This document shows positions 35,385 through 43,611 of a DNA stretch of 64,000 bases, in pieces. Within the stretch, counting starts at the first letter, position 1. The number at the start of each line of letters is the position of its first letter. Position numbers and translations under genes: made by a program. Under the pieces are notes generated by a model. The model had not been told where the DNA came from and ran no database searches. It saw nothing but the letters and a program-made list of their open reading frames with translations. Origin of the DNA: JAAYCI01 sp031551695. Lineage in GTDB: Bacteria; Bacillota; Clostridia; Oscillospirales; Ruminococcaceae. The stretch spans positions 62,001 through 126,000 of the forward strand of contig JAVBNG010000020.1 in the NCBI GenBank assembly GCA_031551695.1, in the 5' to 3' direction.

Positions 35385-36191
35385 CTAGCCAACTTCAAAC
35401 GTAAAATAGGTGTCCGGGTAGGGTTCGTCTTCTAGGGTGAAGTGCCACCACTCGTTGTCGTAGGGGTAAAACCCGTGGGCCAGCATGGTTTCGCGCAGCA
35501 GCATGCGGTTTGCCGCTTGTTCCTCCGTAAGGCCGGGGGCGGCGTAGTGGGAGGCAGGGTCAAAAAAATCGAACCCGGTGCCCATGTCGGCCTCTTCGCC
35601 GGTGGCAAGGTCCACCAGGGTCATGTCCACCGTTGCGCCGCGGGTGTGGCCGCTGCGGCTGGCAAGGTACTGCTCGGCAAACAGGCGCGATTTCTCCACG
35701 TTTGGGTAGTAAACCGTTTTCATTTTCTGGTCGGCATCGTCTTCCAGCCACTGCATTATGTCGTCCACGGCCATTTGCGGGCGGTAGGCGTCGAACAGCT
35801 TAACGGCAAAGCCCTGCTGTTCAAAATCGGCGTTCGCGGCCGCAAGCGCGGCGGCGGCCTCGTTTGACAAAACAGCATAGGGCGCGTTGTAGCCGGCGAT
35901 GGCCCGTCCCATAAAATTGTCCGCCGTGGCGTAGCGCATTTCTTCCGCAAGGCCGGGAATCACGTCAACAACATAGCAAAACCCGTCCGGCAGCGCCGGC
36001 CGCTGCGGCGGCAGGCTTTCTGAAGGGGCGTTTTCCGCGGCAGGGCCGGCCGCGGAGGGCGTGGCACTTTCAAAAGAAGCGCTTTCGGCGGGCGGCGCGC
36101 TCTGGGCCGTGTTTTGCGCGGCGCAGCTGGTGAAAAATATCAGCGCCAGCGCCGCAAGCGGCGCGAAAAAGCGGGCGAAAAACGGTTTCAT
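35385..36191 (-). CDS. VanX-like D-Ala-D-Ala dipeptidase lipoprotein (M15D)
   Basis: A 268-residue exported zinc peptidase. The signal peptide ends in a lipobox-like FTSC at 20-23, followed by a Ser/Ala/Pro-rich linker to about residue 70. The catalytic domain carries SGHTRGATVDMTL, with the zinc His and Asp, and EWWHF with the third ligand and catalytic Glu context. VanX-family enzymes cut D-Ala-D-Ala; extracellular members probably work in wall turnover rather than vancomycin resistance, and no vanH, vanA or vanRS is near. The ATG at 36191 has GGAGG just upstream. Confidence 0.85.
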   Translation of the reverse strand: MKPFFARFFAPLAALALIFFTSCAAQNTAQSAPPAESASFESATPSAAGPAAENAPSESLPPQRPALPDGFCYVVDVIPGLAEEMRYATADNFMGRAIAGYNAPYAVLSNEAAAALAAANADFEQQGFAVKLFDAYRPQMAVDDIMQWLEDDADQKMKTVYYPNVEKSRLFAEQYLASRSGHTRGATVDMTLVDLATGEEADMGTGFDFFDPASHYAAPGLTEEQAANRMLLRETMLAHGFYPYDNEWWHFTLEDEPYPDTYFTFEVG

Positions 36192-36251
36192 GTGGCCTCC
36201 TTTGTGTGCCGCGGCAAGCGCCTGGCGCGAAAAATACCGCACAGGTACGGC

Positions 36252-36281
36252 TTGACTGCCGGGACAAAATCTGCCTATAAT
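36252..36281 (+). promoter_or_regulatory. Predicted promoter of the GAF-PAS-GGDEF gene
   Basis: TTGACT and TATAAT are separated by 18 bases, 69 bases before the GTG start. The -10 box is perfect. Confidence 0.75.
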
Positions 36282-36350
36282 TACTAAATCTATCTTGCAT
36301 AATGATTCATATAATAATGGACGCGCAAGTATGGGGAAAGGGAATTAGCC

Positions 36351-37796
36351 GTGCAAAACCGGAAAACAGACAGCGAAGTACGCAATGTATCCGCTGCGGA
36401 AAGCCTGTTTTTGGAAGTGCTGGAAGTGATGAACCGGCCCGGAGTCCTGTTCGACACCATCCCCCAGGTGCTGGAGCGCATTTGCGGCTACTTTTCCTTT
36501 GGCGGCGCCTTTGTGTACGAGCAGGACCACACCCAGGCATTTTGGCGCAAGGAATATTTCGAGGCCTACGACAACGCGCATTTGCGCGACAAATTTTCCT
36601 TCAAGGACTTTTTCACCCCGGCGGAAAGCAAACAATTGGCCGCCATGCCTGTGTTATTTTACAATAAGGGCATGGAAAAAGGCAAGGACGACGACCCCGA
36701 CGGCTTGAAAGAAAAGGCGGCGCAGGTGTTCGGCGCGAACACGCTGCTGCTGTTGCCCATGCTGGACACCGACGGCAGCATGATGGGCTGTGTGGGGATT
36801 TTTGATCGACGCAGCGAGATTTTGCTGGATGGAAAGGAAATTTCGGTGGCGCACACCATTTTGTCCGTGGTGGCAAACCGTATAAAGCTGCGGGTGTACC
36901 AGCGGCGGCTGGAGTACTCCCGCGCGACGCTGGAAGGCATTACGGACAACAGCGGCATCGACATTTACGTGAATGATTATAACACCCATGAGATTCTGTA
37001 TGTGAACCGGTCCATGGGGTTGCCCTATGGCGGTTTTGAAAAAATGCGGGGCAAAAAGTGCTGGGAGGCCCTGCACGAGGATAAAACCGGGGAGTGTGAT
37101 TTTTGCCCGAAGAGGCGGCTGTTGGACGGGAAAGGCAAGCCGTCCAAAACCTACACGTGGGATTACCAGCGCCCTTTTGACGGCCGGTGGTTCCGGGTGC
37201 TCAGTTCAGCCTTCCGCTGGGTGGACGGGCGCATGGCCATGGTGGTGTGCAGTGTGGACATCACCAAAAGCAAGCGCGACGAGTTGACCATCCGGGAGAT
37301 GGTGTTCCGCGACACGAATACCGGCATCCCGAACCGGCGCAAACTGCGGGAGGATTTTGAAAACTTCCTGAAGGAGCCGGATTTTGGCGGCAAGGCCACC
37401 ATGATTTTCCTGGATTTTGACGATTTCAAGAAAGTGAACGACAGCATGGGCCATTTGGAGGGCGATTTGTTGCTTACCACGGCTGCCCGCTACCTGCAGG
37501 ACGCCTCGCCCGCCAGGGGCCACGCCTACCGTTACGGCGGCGACGAGTTCATCATTTTTCTCCCGGGCGAAAACTACGACATCCACACCATCACCGGCGT
37601 GCTGCAAGCCCGCTTCCACGAGGGGTGGGACATTTTGGGCACGCGTGTGACATGCTCTATCAGCATGGGTGTGGCGCGCTTCCCGGAGGACGGCAAGGAT
37701 TATCAGGAGCTGATTGGCAATGCGGACAAGGGCATGTACAAAGCCAAAAACGACGGCAAAGGCCATGCGTGGTTTTGCGGAAAAGGGAAAGAATAG
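36351..37796 (+). CDS. GAF-PAS-GGDEF diguanylate cyclase
   Basis: A 481-residue soluble sensor cyclase. A GAF-like domain (about 10-185) is followed by a PAS-like domain (about 195-310) containing CWEALHEDKTGECDFC, a cysteine-rich PAS segment seen in relatives. The GGDEF domain (about 320-478) has an intact RYGGDEFIIFLPG near 395-407, so c-di-GMP synthesis is expected. No membrane segment is present, so it senses a cytoplasmic signal. The GTG start follows AAAGGGA. A strong terminator closes the transcript. Confidence 0.9.
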   Translation: MQNRKTDSEVRNVSAAESLFLEVLEVMNRPGVLFDTIPQVLERICGYFSFGGAFVYEQDHTQAFWRKEYFEAYDNAHLRDKFSFKDFFTPAESKQLAAMPVLFYNKGMEKGKDDDPDGLKEKAAQVFGANTLLLLPMLDTDGSMMGCVGIFDRRSEILLDGKEISVAHTILSVVANRIKLRVYQRRLEYSRATLEGITDNSGIDIYVNDYNTHEILYVNRSMGLPYGGFEKMRGKKCWEALHEDKTGECDFCPKRRLLDGKGKPSKTYTWDYQRPFDGRWFRVLSSAFRWVDGRMAMVVCSVDITKSKRDELTIREMVFRDTNTGIPNRRKLREDFENFLKEPDFGGKATMIFLDFDDFKKVNDSMGHLEGDLLLTTAARYLQDASPARGHAYRYGGDEFIIFLPGENYDIHTITGVLQARFHEGWDILGTRVTCSISMGVARFPEDGKDYQELIGNADKGMYKAKNDGKGHAWFCGKGKE

Positions 37797-37821
37797 CGTG
37801 GTTTTGCTTTGCGGAGACAAA

Positions 37822-37849
37822 AAACGCCCACCCGCAAGGGTGGGCGTTT
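37822..37849. terminator. Bidirectional rho-independent terminator
   Basis: A perfect 12-bp stem (AAACGCCCACCC with GGGTGGGCGTTT) closes a GCAA tetraloop. It lies between the GGDEF gene and the convergent cysK. Confidence 0.9.
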
Positions 37850-37932
37850 CAAGTGTTGTGCTTTAGTCAAACAACCCCTACGCAACAGCCTGTTATTAGC
37901 CGTAGTACTGATGTCCAAGGCTGTAACAAAAC

Positions 37933-38862
37933 TCATCCAAACAACCCCGTACTCAAATACCGTTCGCCGGAATCGGCGAAAACGACGGCGATGAGCTTGC
38001 CCGCGTTTTCGGGGCGCTTCGCCACTTCGGCGGCGGCGTGTAGCGCCGCACCGGAGGAAATGCCGCACAAAACGCCGTCGGTTTTTGCCACTTCGGCGGC
38101 GGCGCGAAAGGCGTCGTCGTCCGCCACGGGCAAAATTTCATCCACCACGGAAAGGTCCAGCGTTTTTGGCACAAAGCCTGCGCCGATGCCTTGTATTTTG
38201 TGCGGGCCGGCCTTCCCGCCGGACAGTACCGGCGAGGCGGCGGGCTCCACAGCCACCGTGCGCAGGTTTGGGTTTTGGCTTTTCAAAAAGCTGCCAGCCC
38301 CCGAAATGGTGCCGCCCGTTCCAACGCCCGCAACCAAAATGTCCACGTTGCCGCCAGTGGCCTGCCAAATTTCCGGCCCGGTTGTGCGAAAATGCGCGGC
38401 CGGGTTCGCCGGGTTTTCAAACTGGCCCGTCAAAAACCCGCCGTCGGTTTCGGCGCACAGGGCATCTGCTTTTTTAATGGCGCCCCTCATGCCGGCGGCA
38501 CCGGGCGTCAGTACCACCTCGGCACCGTAAGCTGCAAGCAGCTGGCGGCGCTCCACGCTCATGGTCTCCGGCATGGTGACGATGACACGGTACCCCCTGG
38601 CCGCGCCCACGGCGGCAATGCCAATGCCCGTGTTGCCGGACGAGGGCTCGATGATGGTGTTTTTGCCCGGTACAAGCAGCCCCCCGGCCTCGGCGGCTTC
38701 TATCATGGCAAGGGCGATCCGGTCCTTCACGCTGCCGCCGGGGTTTTTGCCCTCCAGCTTTGCCATAATGCGCGCTGCAAGGCCGCGCCGTGCGGCGTAT
38801 TTTGAAAGTTCCACCAGCGGTGTGCCGCCAATGGCGAATGTCATGTTTTCCAGCATTTGCAT
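37933..38862 (-). CDS. cysK: Cysteine synthase A (O-acetylserine sulfhydrylase)
   Basis: PLP enzyme that makes cysteine from O-acetylserine and sulfide. The PLP lysine is Lys46 in NPGGSVKDR; the substrate loop EPSSGNTGIGIA and the phosphate-binding GTGGTISGAG follow. Length is 309 residues. The ATG at 38862 has GGGAG 8 bases upstream; an in-frame TTG five codons earlier overlaps that site and was rejected. It is divergent to the HDOD gene. Confidence 0.93.
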   Translation of the reverse strand: MQMLENMTFAIGGTPLVELSKYAARRGLAARIMAKLEGKNPGGSVKDRIALAMIEAAEAGGLLVPGKNTIIEPSSGNTGIGIAAVGAARGYRVIVTMPETMSVERRQLLAAYGAEVVLTPGAAGMRGAIKKADALCAETDGGFLTGQFENPANPAAHFRTTGPEIWQATGGNVDILVAGVGTGGTISGAGSFLKSQNPNLRTVAVEPAASPVLSGGKAGPHKIQGIGAGFVPKTLDLSVVDEILPVADDDAFRAAAEVAKTDGVLCGISSGAALHAAAEVAKRPENAGKLIAVVFADSGERYLSTGLFG

Positions 38863-38905
38863 CGTCTTCACTCCCAAGCGCGTTTTGTGTTTTCAGCTCA
38901 AAATA

Positions 38906-38951
38906 AGTATAGCACACGGGGCTGCGCAAAACAGTAAAATTGTGGTACACT
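38906..38951. promoter_or_regulatory. Divergent promoters of cysK and the HDOD gene
   Basis: On the minus strand an extended -10 (TGC-TATACT, 38911-38906) lies 44 bases before cysK. On the plus strand an extended -10 (TGTGG-TACACT, 38946-38951) lies 65 bases before the HDOD gene. Neither has a clear -35 box. Confidence 0.5.
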
Positions 38952-39015
38952 GGGGAAATAAACTGTTAAAAAACGGCGGCCCGGCCAACAAGCCGCGCCG
39001 GGTGGGGGGACATCA

Positions 39016-39882
39016 ATGCTGACAAAAGAGGAAGTGTATGCGCGGGTAGAACAGGCAGACCTGTGCGGCCCGCTGCCGGAAGAGGTGGCCAGTGTGGTGC
39101 GCGTGCTGTACGCCCCCGGCGACACCGGCGAGGATGTGCTGTGCCACGCCATTGAGGCGTGCCCGCCGTTTCACGACCTGGTGATGAAGAACATGAACGC
39201 CGGGTTTTACGCCTGCGGCCATTATGTGGAGACTCTGCGCGACGCTACGGTGATGCTGGGCTTTGAAAGCATCCGCAACATGATGGCCTATTACCTCACG
39301 GTGAATATGCTGCCCCACGAGAAATGGGAGCGCGGCACCTTCAGCGCGGGGGACTATTGGCGCCATGCCATTGCAACCTCGCTTGCGGCGGATATGCTGG
39401 GGCAAAAGGCGGGCTATGAAAATACGTACAAGCTGTTCACCTACGGCCTCATCCATGACATCGGCTTCATTGTGATGGAAGCCGCCCTGCCGGAAAAGCT
39501 GGATGAGATACGCGGCAAAACCCAAAGCGGCGTGCCGCAGCTGGTGGCCGAGCGCGCGGTGCTGGGTGGCGTTACCCACGAGATGCTTGGGGCATGGCTG
39601 TGCGGCCGCTGGCTGCTGCCGCAGGAGCTGGGCCTCGCCGTGGAGCATCACCACACCCCCAGCGTGGCGCCGGTGCTTACAACAGAGCTGAAACTGCTGT
39701 ACATCGGCAACCTGATTGCCGAACGCACACACAACTACCGCCTGATGATGACCCTTGGCCGCAGCCCGGTGGATGAAGGGATCTTGCAATCCATCGGCCT
39801 GTCCCATGCCGACGTCGAGGACGTGGACGCCCGGTTGGACGATGCGATCGCGCAGTTCCACGAAAAGCAGCTGATGGTGTGA
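39016..39882 (+). CDS. Stand-alone HDOD-domain protein
   Basis: A 288-residue protein in which the HDOD domain spans most of the length: HDLVMKNMNAGFYACG, the helix FESIRNMMAYYLTVNM, YWRHAIATSLAADML and LIHDIGFIVM. HDOD proteins are HD-like but usually non-catalytic, and serve as output or regulatory modules in signalling. The HDIG-like motif HDIG is present here (LIHDIGF), so residual hydrolase activity cannot be dismissed. It overlaps the region just before the DNA glycosylase gene and may be co-transcribed with it. Confidence 0.8.
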   Translation: MLTKEEVYARVEQADLCGPLPEEVASVVRVLYAPGDTGEDVLCHAIEACPPFHDLVMKNMNAGFYACGHYVETLRDATVMLGFESIRNMMAYYLTVNMLPHEKWERGTFSAGDYWRHAIATSLAADMLGQKAGYENTYKLFTYGLIHDIGFIVMEAALPEKLDEIRGKTQSGVPQLVAERAVLGGVTHEMLGAWLCGRWLLPQELGLAVEHHHTPSVAPVLTTELKLLYIGNLIAERTHNYRLMMTLGRSPVDEGILQSIGLSHADVEDVDARLDDAIAQFHEKQLMV

Positions 39883-39896
39883 GGAGGCGGGGCTTG

Positions 39897-40544
39897 ATGG
39901 GAGAAACGGGCGAACACTTCGCCTATGGAGAGACGGAAACCGCGTGGCTGAAAGGCCGTGACAGGGCACTGGCCGAAGCCATTGAAGCCATCGGGCCCAT
40001 CTGCCGCCGGGTGGAGCCGGATTTGTTCCGCGCGCTGGTGAACTCCATTGTGGGCCAGCAAATTTCCACCAAGGCGCAGCAGACCATCTGGCTGCGCATG
40101 ACGGCGGGCATCCCGGACATCACGCCGAAGGCCGTTTGCGCCATGCCGGAAGAGACCCTGCAGGCCTTTGGCATCTCTATGCGAAAGGCGCGGTACATCA
40201 AAGAAGCCGCCGCCGCTGCCGTGGACGGCCGCCTGTGCCTATCCGCCCTGCCGGGCATGGCGGATGCCGACGTGTGCAAATGCCTGGTGCGCCTGCCGGG
40301 CGTTGGCGTGTGGACGGCCGAAATGCTGATGATTTTTTCCATGCAGCGGCCGGATGTGCTGAGCTTTGGCGACCTTGCCATTTTGCGCGGCATGCGCATG
40401 CTGTACCGCCACCGCGCCATTACGCCGCAGCTGTTTGCCAAATATAAGCGGCGCTATTCGCCCTATGCCAGTGTTGCCGGCTTATATCTTTGGGCCATTG
40501 CGGGCGGCGCATTGCCGGGCGCCAGCGACCCCGCGGCTCAATAA
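39897..40544 (+). CDS. DNA-3-methyladenine glycosylase, AlkA-like (HhH-GPD)
   Basis: A 215-residue base-excision repair glycosylase of the helix-hairpin-helix GPD superfamily. FRALVNSIVGQQISTKAQQTIW is the family's first helix pair, and LPGVGVWTAEMLMIF is the HhH element. The following SFGDLAILRG supplies the catalytic Asp. No C-terminal Fe-S cysteines are present, so it is closer to AlkA/MpgII than to Nth. The ATG at 39897 has GGAGG upstream; a GTG at 39879 overlaps the previous stop. Its end overlaps the convergent membrane-protein gene by 7 bases. Confidence 0.88.
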   Translation: MGETGEHFAYGETETAWLKGRDRALAEAIEAIGPICRRVEPDLFRALVNSIVGQQISTKAQQTIWLRMTAGIPDITPKAVCAMPEETLQAFGISMRKARYIKEAAAAAVDGRLCLSALPGMADADVCKCLVRLPGVGVWTAEMLMIFSMQRPDVLSFGDLAILRGMRMLYRHRAITPQLFAKYKRRYSPYASVAGLYLWAIAGGALPGASDPAAQ

Positions 40545-42691
40545 ATGCGGTACACCCGCACGCTGGCAGAGCCATAAAGCAACTCGAAAGAGGCCAGCTG
40601 CGTGTCGCTGCCTCCCAGCTGCACGCCCAGCTGGGAGGAAAACACCAAGTAACGGATGCCGTGCGCGCGGCACAGGCGCTCCACCTCTTCGGGCGGCGTG
40701 CCGGCGCTGAACAGCGCGTCGTTCACTTCCAGCCGGGCCAGCACGTCCGCCAGCGGCACGCCCATGTTCGTCAGCGCGTAGGTGTAGCCCTCCATGTAGG
40801 CCTGCCGACCGCTAAAAGCAGTGTACACATTGCTGATGCCGTTGTCCACCGTGGTGAGGGAGTGGAGGCGGTTGGTGGCGAACATATCCGTGGGCTCGCT
40901 GTTTTCCCGAAGGTACAGCATGGCGGCCTCATCGTCCGGTGTTACCACCATGTCATAGGGATATTTTTCCATGGCGCCGGTGTTCCACAACAGGCGGCGC
41001 ACGCCGCTGCCCAGCAGGTTTACGTACAGGCAAGCCGACGTGATGACGGCCGCCGCCGCACACACGGCCACCGCGCCGCGGAAAATTTTGCGCCGGCGCG
41101 TGGGGGCCGGCGGCCGCAAAAACCGCACGTTGTCAACGGCCAGTATGGTGGCGAAGAACACGGCGCCGTGTAAAAAGTACACTTGGCTAACATGCACGTG
41201 GGAGAAAACGAAATACGCCAACAGGCCTCCTGGCACAAAAATGGTTGGCAGCAGGCGCTGTGGCGGAACGGCGCGAACATGGCGGATGTCGTGGAACAGG
41301 CCGCGCACGTACAGCAAAAGCTGCGCGGGCATGGCGAAAAAGCTTTGCAGCACGTAAAAGACGGGCAGTATCACGGCGTATTTCAAAGCGCTTGCCGGAA
41401 TGGCCCGCCACAGGTTGCCAAAAGCCGCGCCGCGTTTCAGCGTGTCGGACGCGGACAGGACCAGCTGGTTTGCGCCGCTGGCGTACATGACGGCATACAC
41501 TGCAAAAAACATGGCCGCCACGGCAACGCCCAAAAGCACGCCGCGCCAGCCGGAAAACCGCAGGAAAATGCCGGCCATCATGGTAAGCGCAAGGGCGCAG
41601 GCCAAAATGGCGGCGACAGGCCCCTTGGAAAAGCACAGCATAAAAAAGGCCGCCAGCATCAGCGCAAAGTGCACGGGCCCGTATGCGAAGTTTATCCGCG
41701 CCGCTGCCACAAACAGCAGCAGGAAAATGCATAGGTACATAAACGCCGTGGCAACGCCGTTGATATTGGTGACGAGGTGGGTGGCAAGCGTGTTGCCAAA
41801 AGCGCTGTGGCCGTTTGGCAGCGTATAAAACATGCTGGCGCAGCCAAGCAAAAACAGCGAGAAGGGGAACGCCAGCGCTTTTTTGGCGCCGGCGGGCCAC
41901 ATCACCCCCCCAAAGCGGTGCAGGCACAAAACAAGCCCTGCCAGCACATAGGGCTGCATGTAAAAAGCCACGATGTTGTACGCCGGAATGCCGCTGACAA
42001 AGGAAAGCCCTCCGGCCAGCAGCTCGCCCAGGTAGTGGTAAGAAAGGCGCACGTCCGCGTAGCGGATGTCGATGGGCGGAAAGGCCAGCTTAAAGCTGTT
42101 TGCGTTGCCCGCGTTCCACAAAACGTCCTGCTCAATCAGCGTGCCGCCCACGGCCAGGGGGCGCGCGTTTTTTACAATACCGGCAAAGGTGAACACCAGC
42201 AGCAGTGCCGCAAACAACAATAGGAGCATCCAGGTATCCGCACCCGGCTTTTTGATAAAAGGAAAAAGCCGTTTGGCTTTGGCGGCGGCGCTTGCACCGC
42301 GCCAACACAAGCGCTGCGCCGCCCACCACGCCGCAAAGCACGCGGCAAAAACAGGCGGCGCAAACCGCACCAGCCACGGCAAGTGCAGCCTGATAGAAAA
42401 GCAAAACAGCATGGCAAAAAAACCGCTGCCCAACAGCAGGGCAACGGGCATGCGCGCACCGCTTGCCAGCTTTTCGGCGCGCAGCACATCCGCCGCAAAA
42501 AGCCCCGGCAGCACAATGTACGCCAGCATTATTGCAAAAAACAGCAGCAGTTCCGCCAGGCTGCCGCCGCTAAAAACCGTGAGGACAATATAAACGCCCA
42601 CGGCAACAAACAAAAGCACGGCTTTCAAGGTGGCACACCCGGCATAGAACGTGTGCGCCACTGTTTCAACCCCGCGTTTTGCTTCCGCCAT
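40538..42691 (-). CDS. Polytopic membrane protein, possible GT-C-type glycosyltransferase
   Basis: A 717-residue integral membrane protein with about 12-14 membrane segments up to about residue 570 and a C-terminal soluble, probably extracytoplasmic domain of about 140 residues. The first long loop contains DIRYADVRLSYHYLGELL, where GT-C enzymes carry acidic catalytic residues, and the tail contains SGRQAYMEGYTYA, a pattern often seen in bacterial GT-C-like proteins. Donor and acceptor are unknown. The ATG at 42691 has AAAAGGGG 7 bases upstream; longer readings lack this. Confidence 0.6.
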   Translation of the reverse strand: MAEAKRGVETVAHTFYAGCATLKAVLLFVAVGVYIVLTVFSGGSLAELLLFFAIMLAYIVLPGLFAADVLRAEKLASGARMPVALLLGSGFFAMLFCFSIRLHLPWLVRFAPPVFAACFAAWWAAQRLCWRGASAAAKAKRLFPFIKKPGADTWMLLLLFAALLLVFTFAGIVKNARPLAVGGTLIEQDVLWNAGNANSFKLAFPPIDIRYADVRLSYHYLGELLAGGLSFVSGIPAYNIVAFYMQPYVLAGLVLCLHRFGGVMWPAGAKKALAFPFSLFLLGCASMFYTLPNGHSAFGNTLATHLVTNINGVATAFMYLCIFLLLFVAAARINFAYGPVHFALMLAAFFMLCFSKGPVAAILACALALTMMAGIFLRFSGWRGVLLGVAVAAMFFAVYAVMYASGANQLVLSASDTLKRGAAFGNLWRAIPASALKYAVILPVFYVLQSFFAMPAQLLLYVRGLFHDIRHVRAVPPQRLLPTIFVPGGLLAYFVFSHVHVSQVYFLHGAVFFATILAVDNVRFLRPPAPTRRRKIFRGAVAVCAAAAVITSACLYVNLLGSGVRRLLWNTGAMEKYPYDMVVTPDDEAAMLYLRENSEPTDMFATNRLHSLTTVDNGISNVYTAFSGRQAYMEGYTYALTNMGVPLADVLARLEVNDALFSAGTPPEEVERLCRAHGIRYLVFSSQLGVQLGGSDTQLASFELLYGSASVRVYRIY

Positions 42692-42912
42692 GCCCATTCC
42701 CCTTTTAACATACCCCCAGCCCGCGCATTGCACACCGCACGGCTGTTTCACGTTTCCTTCACAACTATACAACACGGTGCGGCGCATGGCAAGCGGCCTT
42801 GCGCACAACTGGGCGCAGGCGCGCGGAAAGGCCGGAAAAGCAGGAAGGCGAAAGCGTTTCCCGCCTCGTGAAACTTTGTAACATAAAAAGCAACGAACCG
42901 CGAAACAAATTC

Positions 42913-42941
42913 TTGACTATGACTTTGTACTACTATATAAT
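42913..42941 (+). promoter_or_regulatory. Predicted promoter of the ubiX-amidohydrolase operon
   Basis: TTGACT and TATAAT are separated by 17 bases, 54 bases before the GTG start of the ubiX-like gene. The spacing and -10 box are ideal, suggesting strong expression. Confidence 0.8.
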
Positions 42942-42995
42942 GAGGGCAATGTACCGCAAACGATATCACAAACGCACCTTCGGAAAGGCGGACCA

Positions 42996-43610
42996 GTGGG
43001 AATATACATCATCGGCGTCACAGGCGCGTCCGGGGCCGTATACGCGCGCAGCATTGCCCGCCGCCTGCTGGCCGGCGGCCACACGGTGCACGCCACCGTT
43101 ACCCGCGCCGGGCGCACCGTGTTGCGGGAAGAGCTGGGCCTTGCCCTGCCGGAGCTTTGTGACGAAGCCGCCATGGCCGCGGCGCTGGCTGCCGCCTTCG
43201 GCCCGGAACAAGCGGCAGGCAAGCTGGTGTACCATTTTATTGAAAACGACGGCGCCGTCATCGCCTCCGGCAGCGCGGCGGCGAACGGCATGGTGGTGGT
43301 GCCCTGCAGTATGGCCGGTGTTTCGGCCCTTGCCACGGGCGCGTCGCGCAATTTGCTGGAGCGCGCGGCCGACGTGATGCTGAAGGAGCGCCGCCGCCTG
43401 GTGCTGGTGCCGCGGGAGGTCCCGCTCAGCGCCATCCACCTGCAAAACATGCTCACCCTCAGCCAGTGCGGCGCCATCGTGGCCCCGGCCTCGCCCTCCT
43501 TTTACGGGCACCCGGCCGGTTTGGACGAGCTGGTGGAGCAATATGCCGAGCGGATTTTGGCCCTGCTGGGCGCCATCAAACAGGTAGAACACCCATGGGA
43601 GGGAATTTAA
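42996..43610 (+). CDS. ubiX: UbiX/Pad1 family flavin prenyltransferase
   Basis: A 204-residue flavoprotein that in known members joins dimethylallyl phosphate to FMN to make prenylated FMN for UbiD-type decarboxylases. Motifs are GVTGASGAVYARSIARRLL, VPCSMAGVSALATGAS, LVPREVPLSAIHLQNML and the C-terminal PASPSFYGHP. The GTG start follows GGAAAGGCGG. No ubiD-like decarboxylase is encoded in the window. The amidohydrolase gene follows after 1 base, so the two are tightly coupled. Confidence 0.92.
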   Translation: MGIYIIGVTGASGAVYARSIARRLLAGGHTVHATVTRAGRTVLREELGLALPELCDEAAMAAALAAAFGPEQAAGKLVYHFIENDGAVIASGSAAANGMVVVPCSMAGVSALATGASRNLLERAADVMLKERRRLVLVPREVPLSAIHLQNMLTLSQCGAIVAPASPSFYGHPAGLDELVEQYAERILALLGAIKQVEHPWEGI

Positions 43611-43611
43611 C

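Noticed and set aside
35385..36191. A vancomycin resistance locus around the VanX-like gene
   Set aside because: No vanH, vanA/B ligase or vanRS genes are present, and the protein is an exported lipoprotein.
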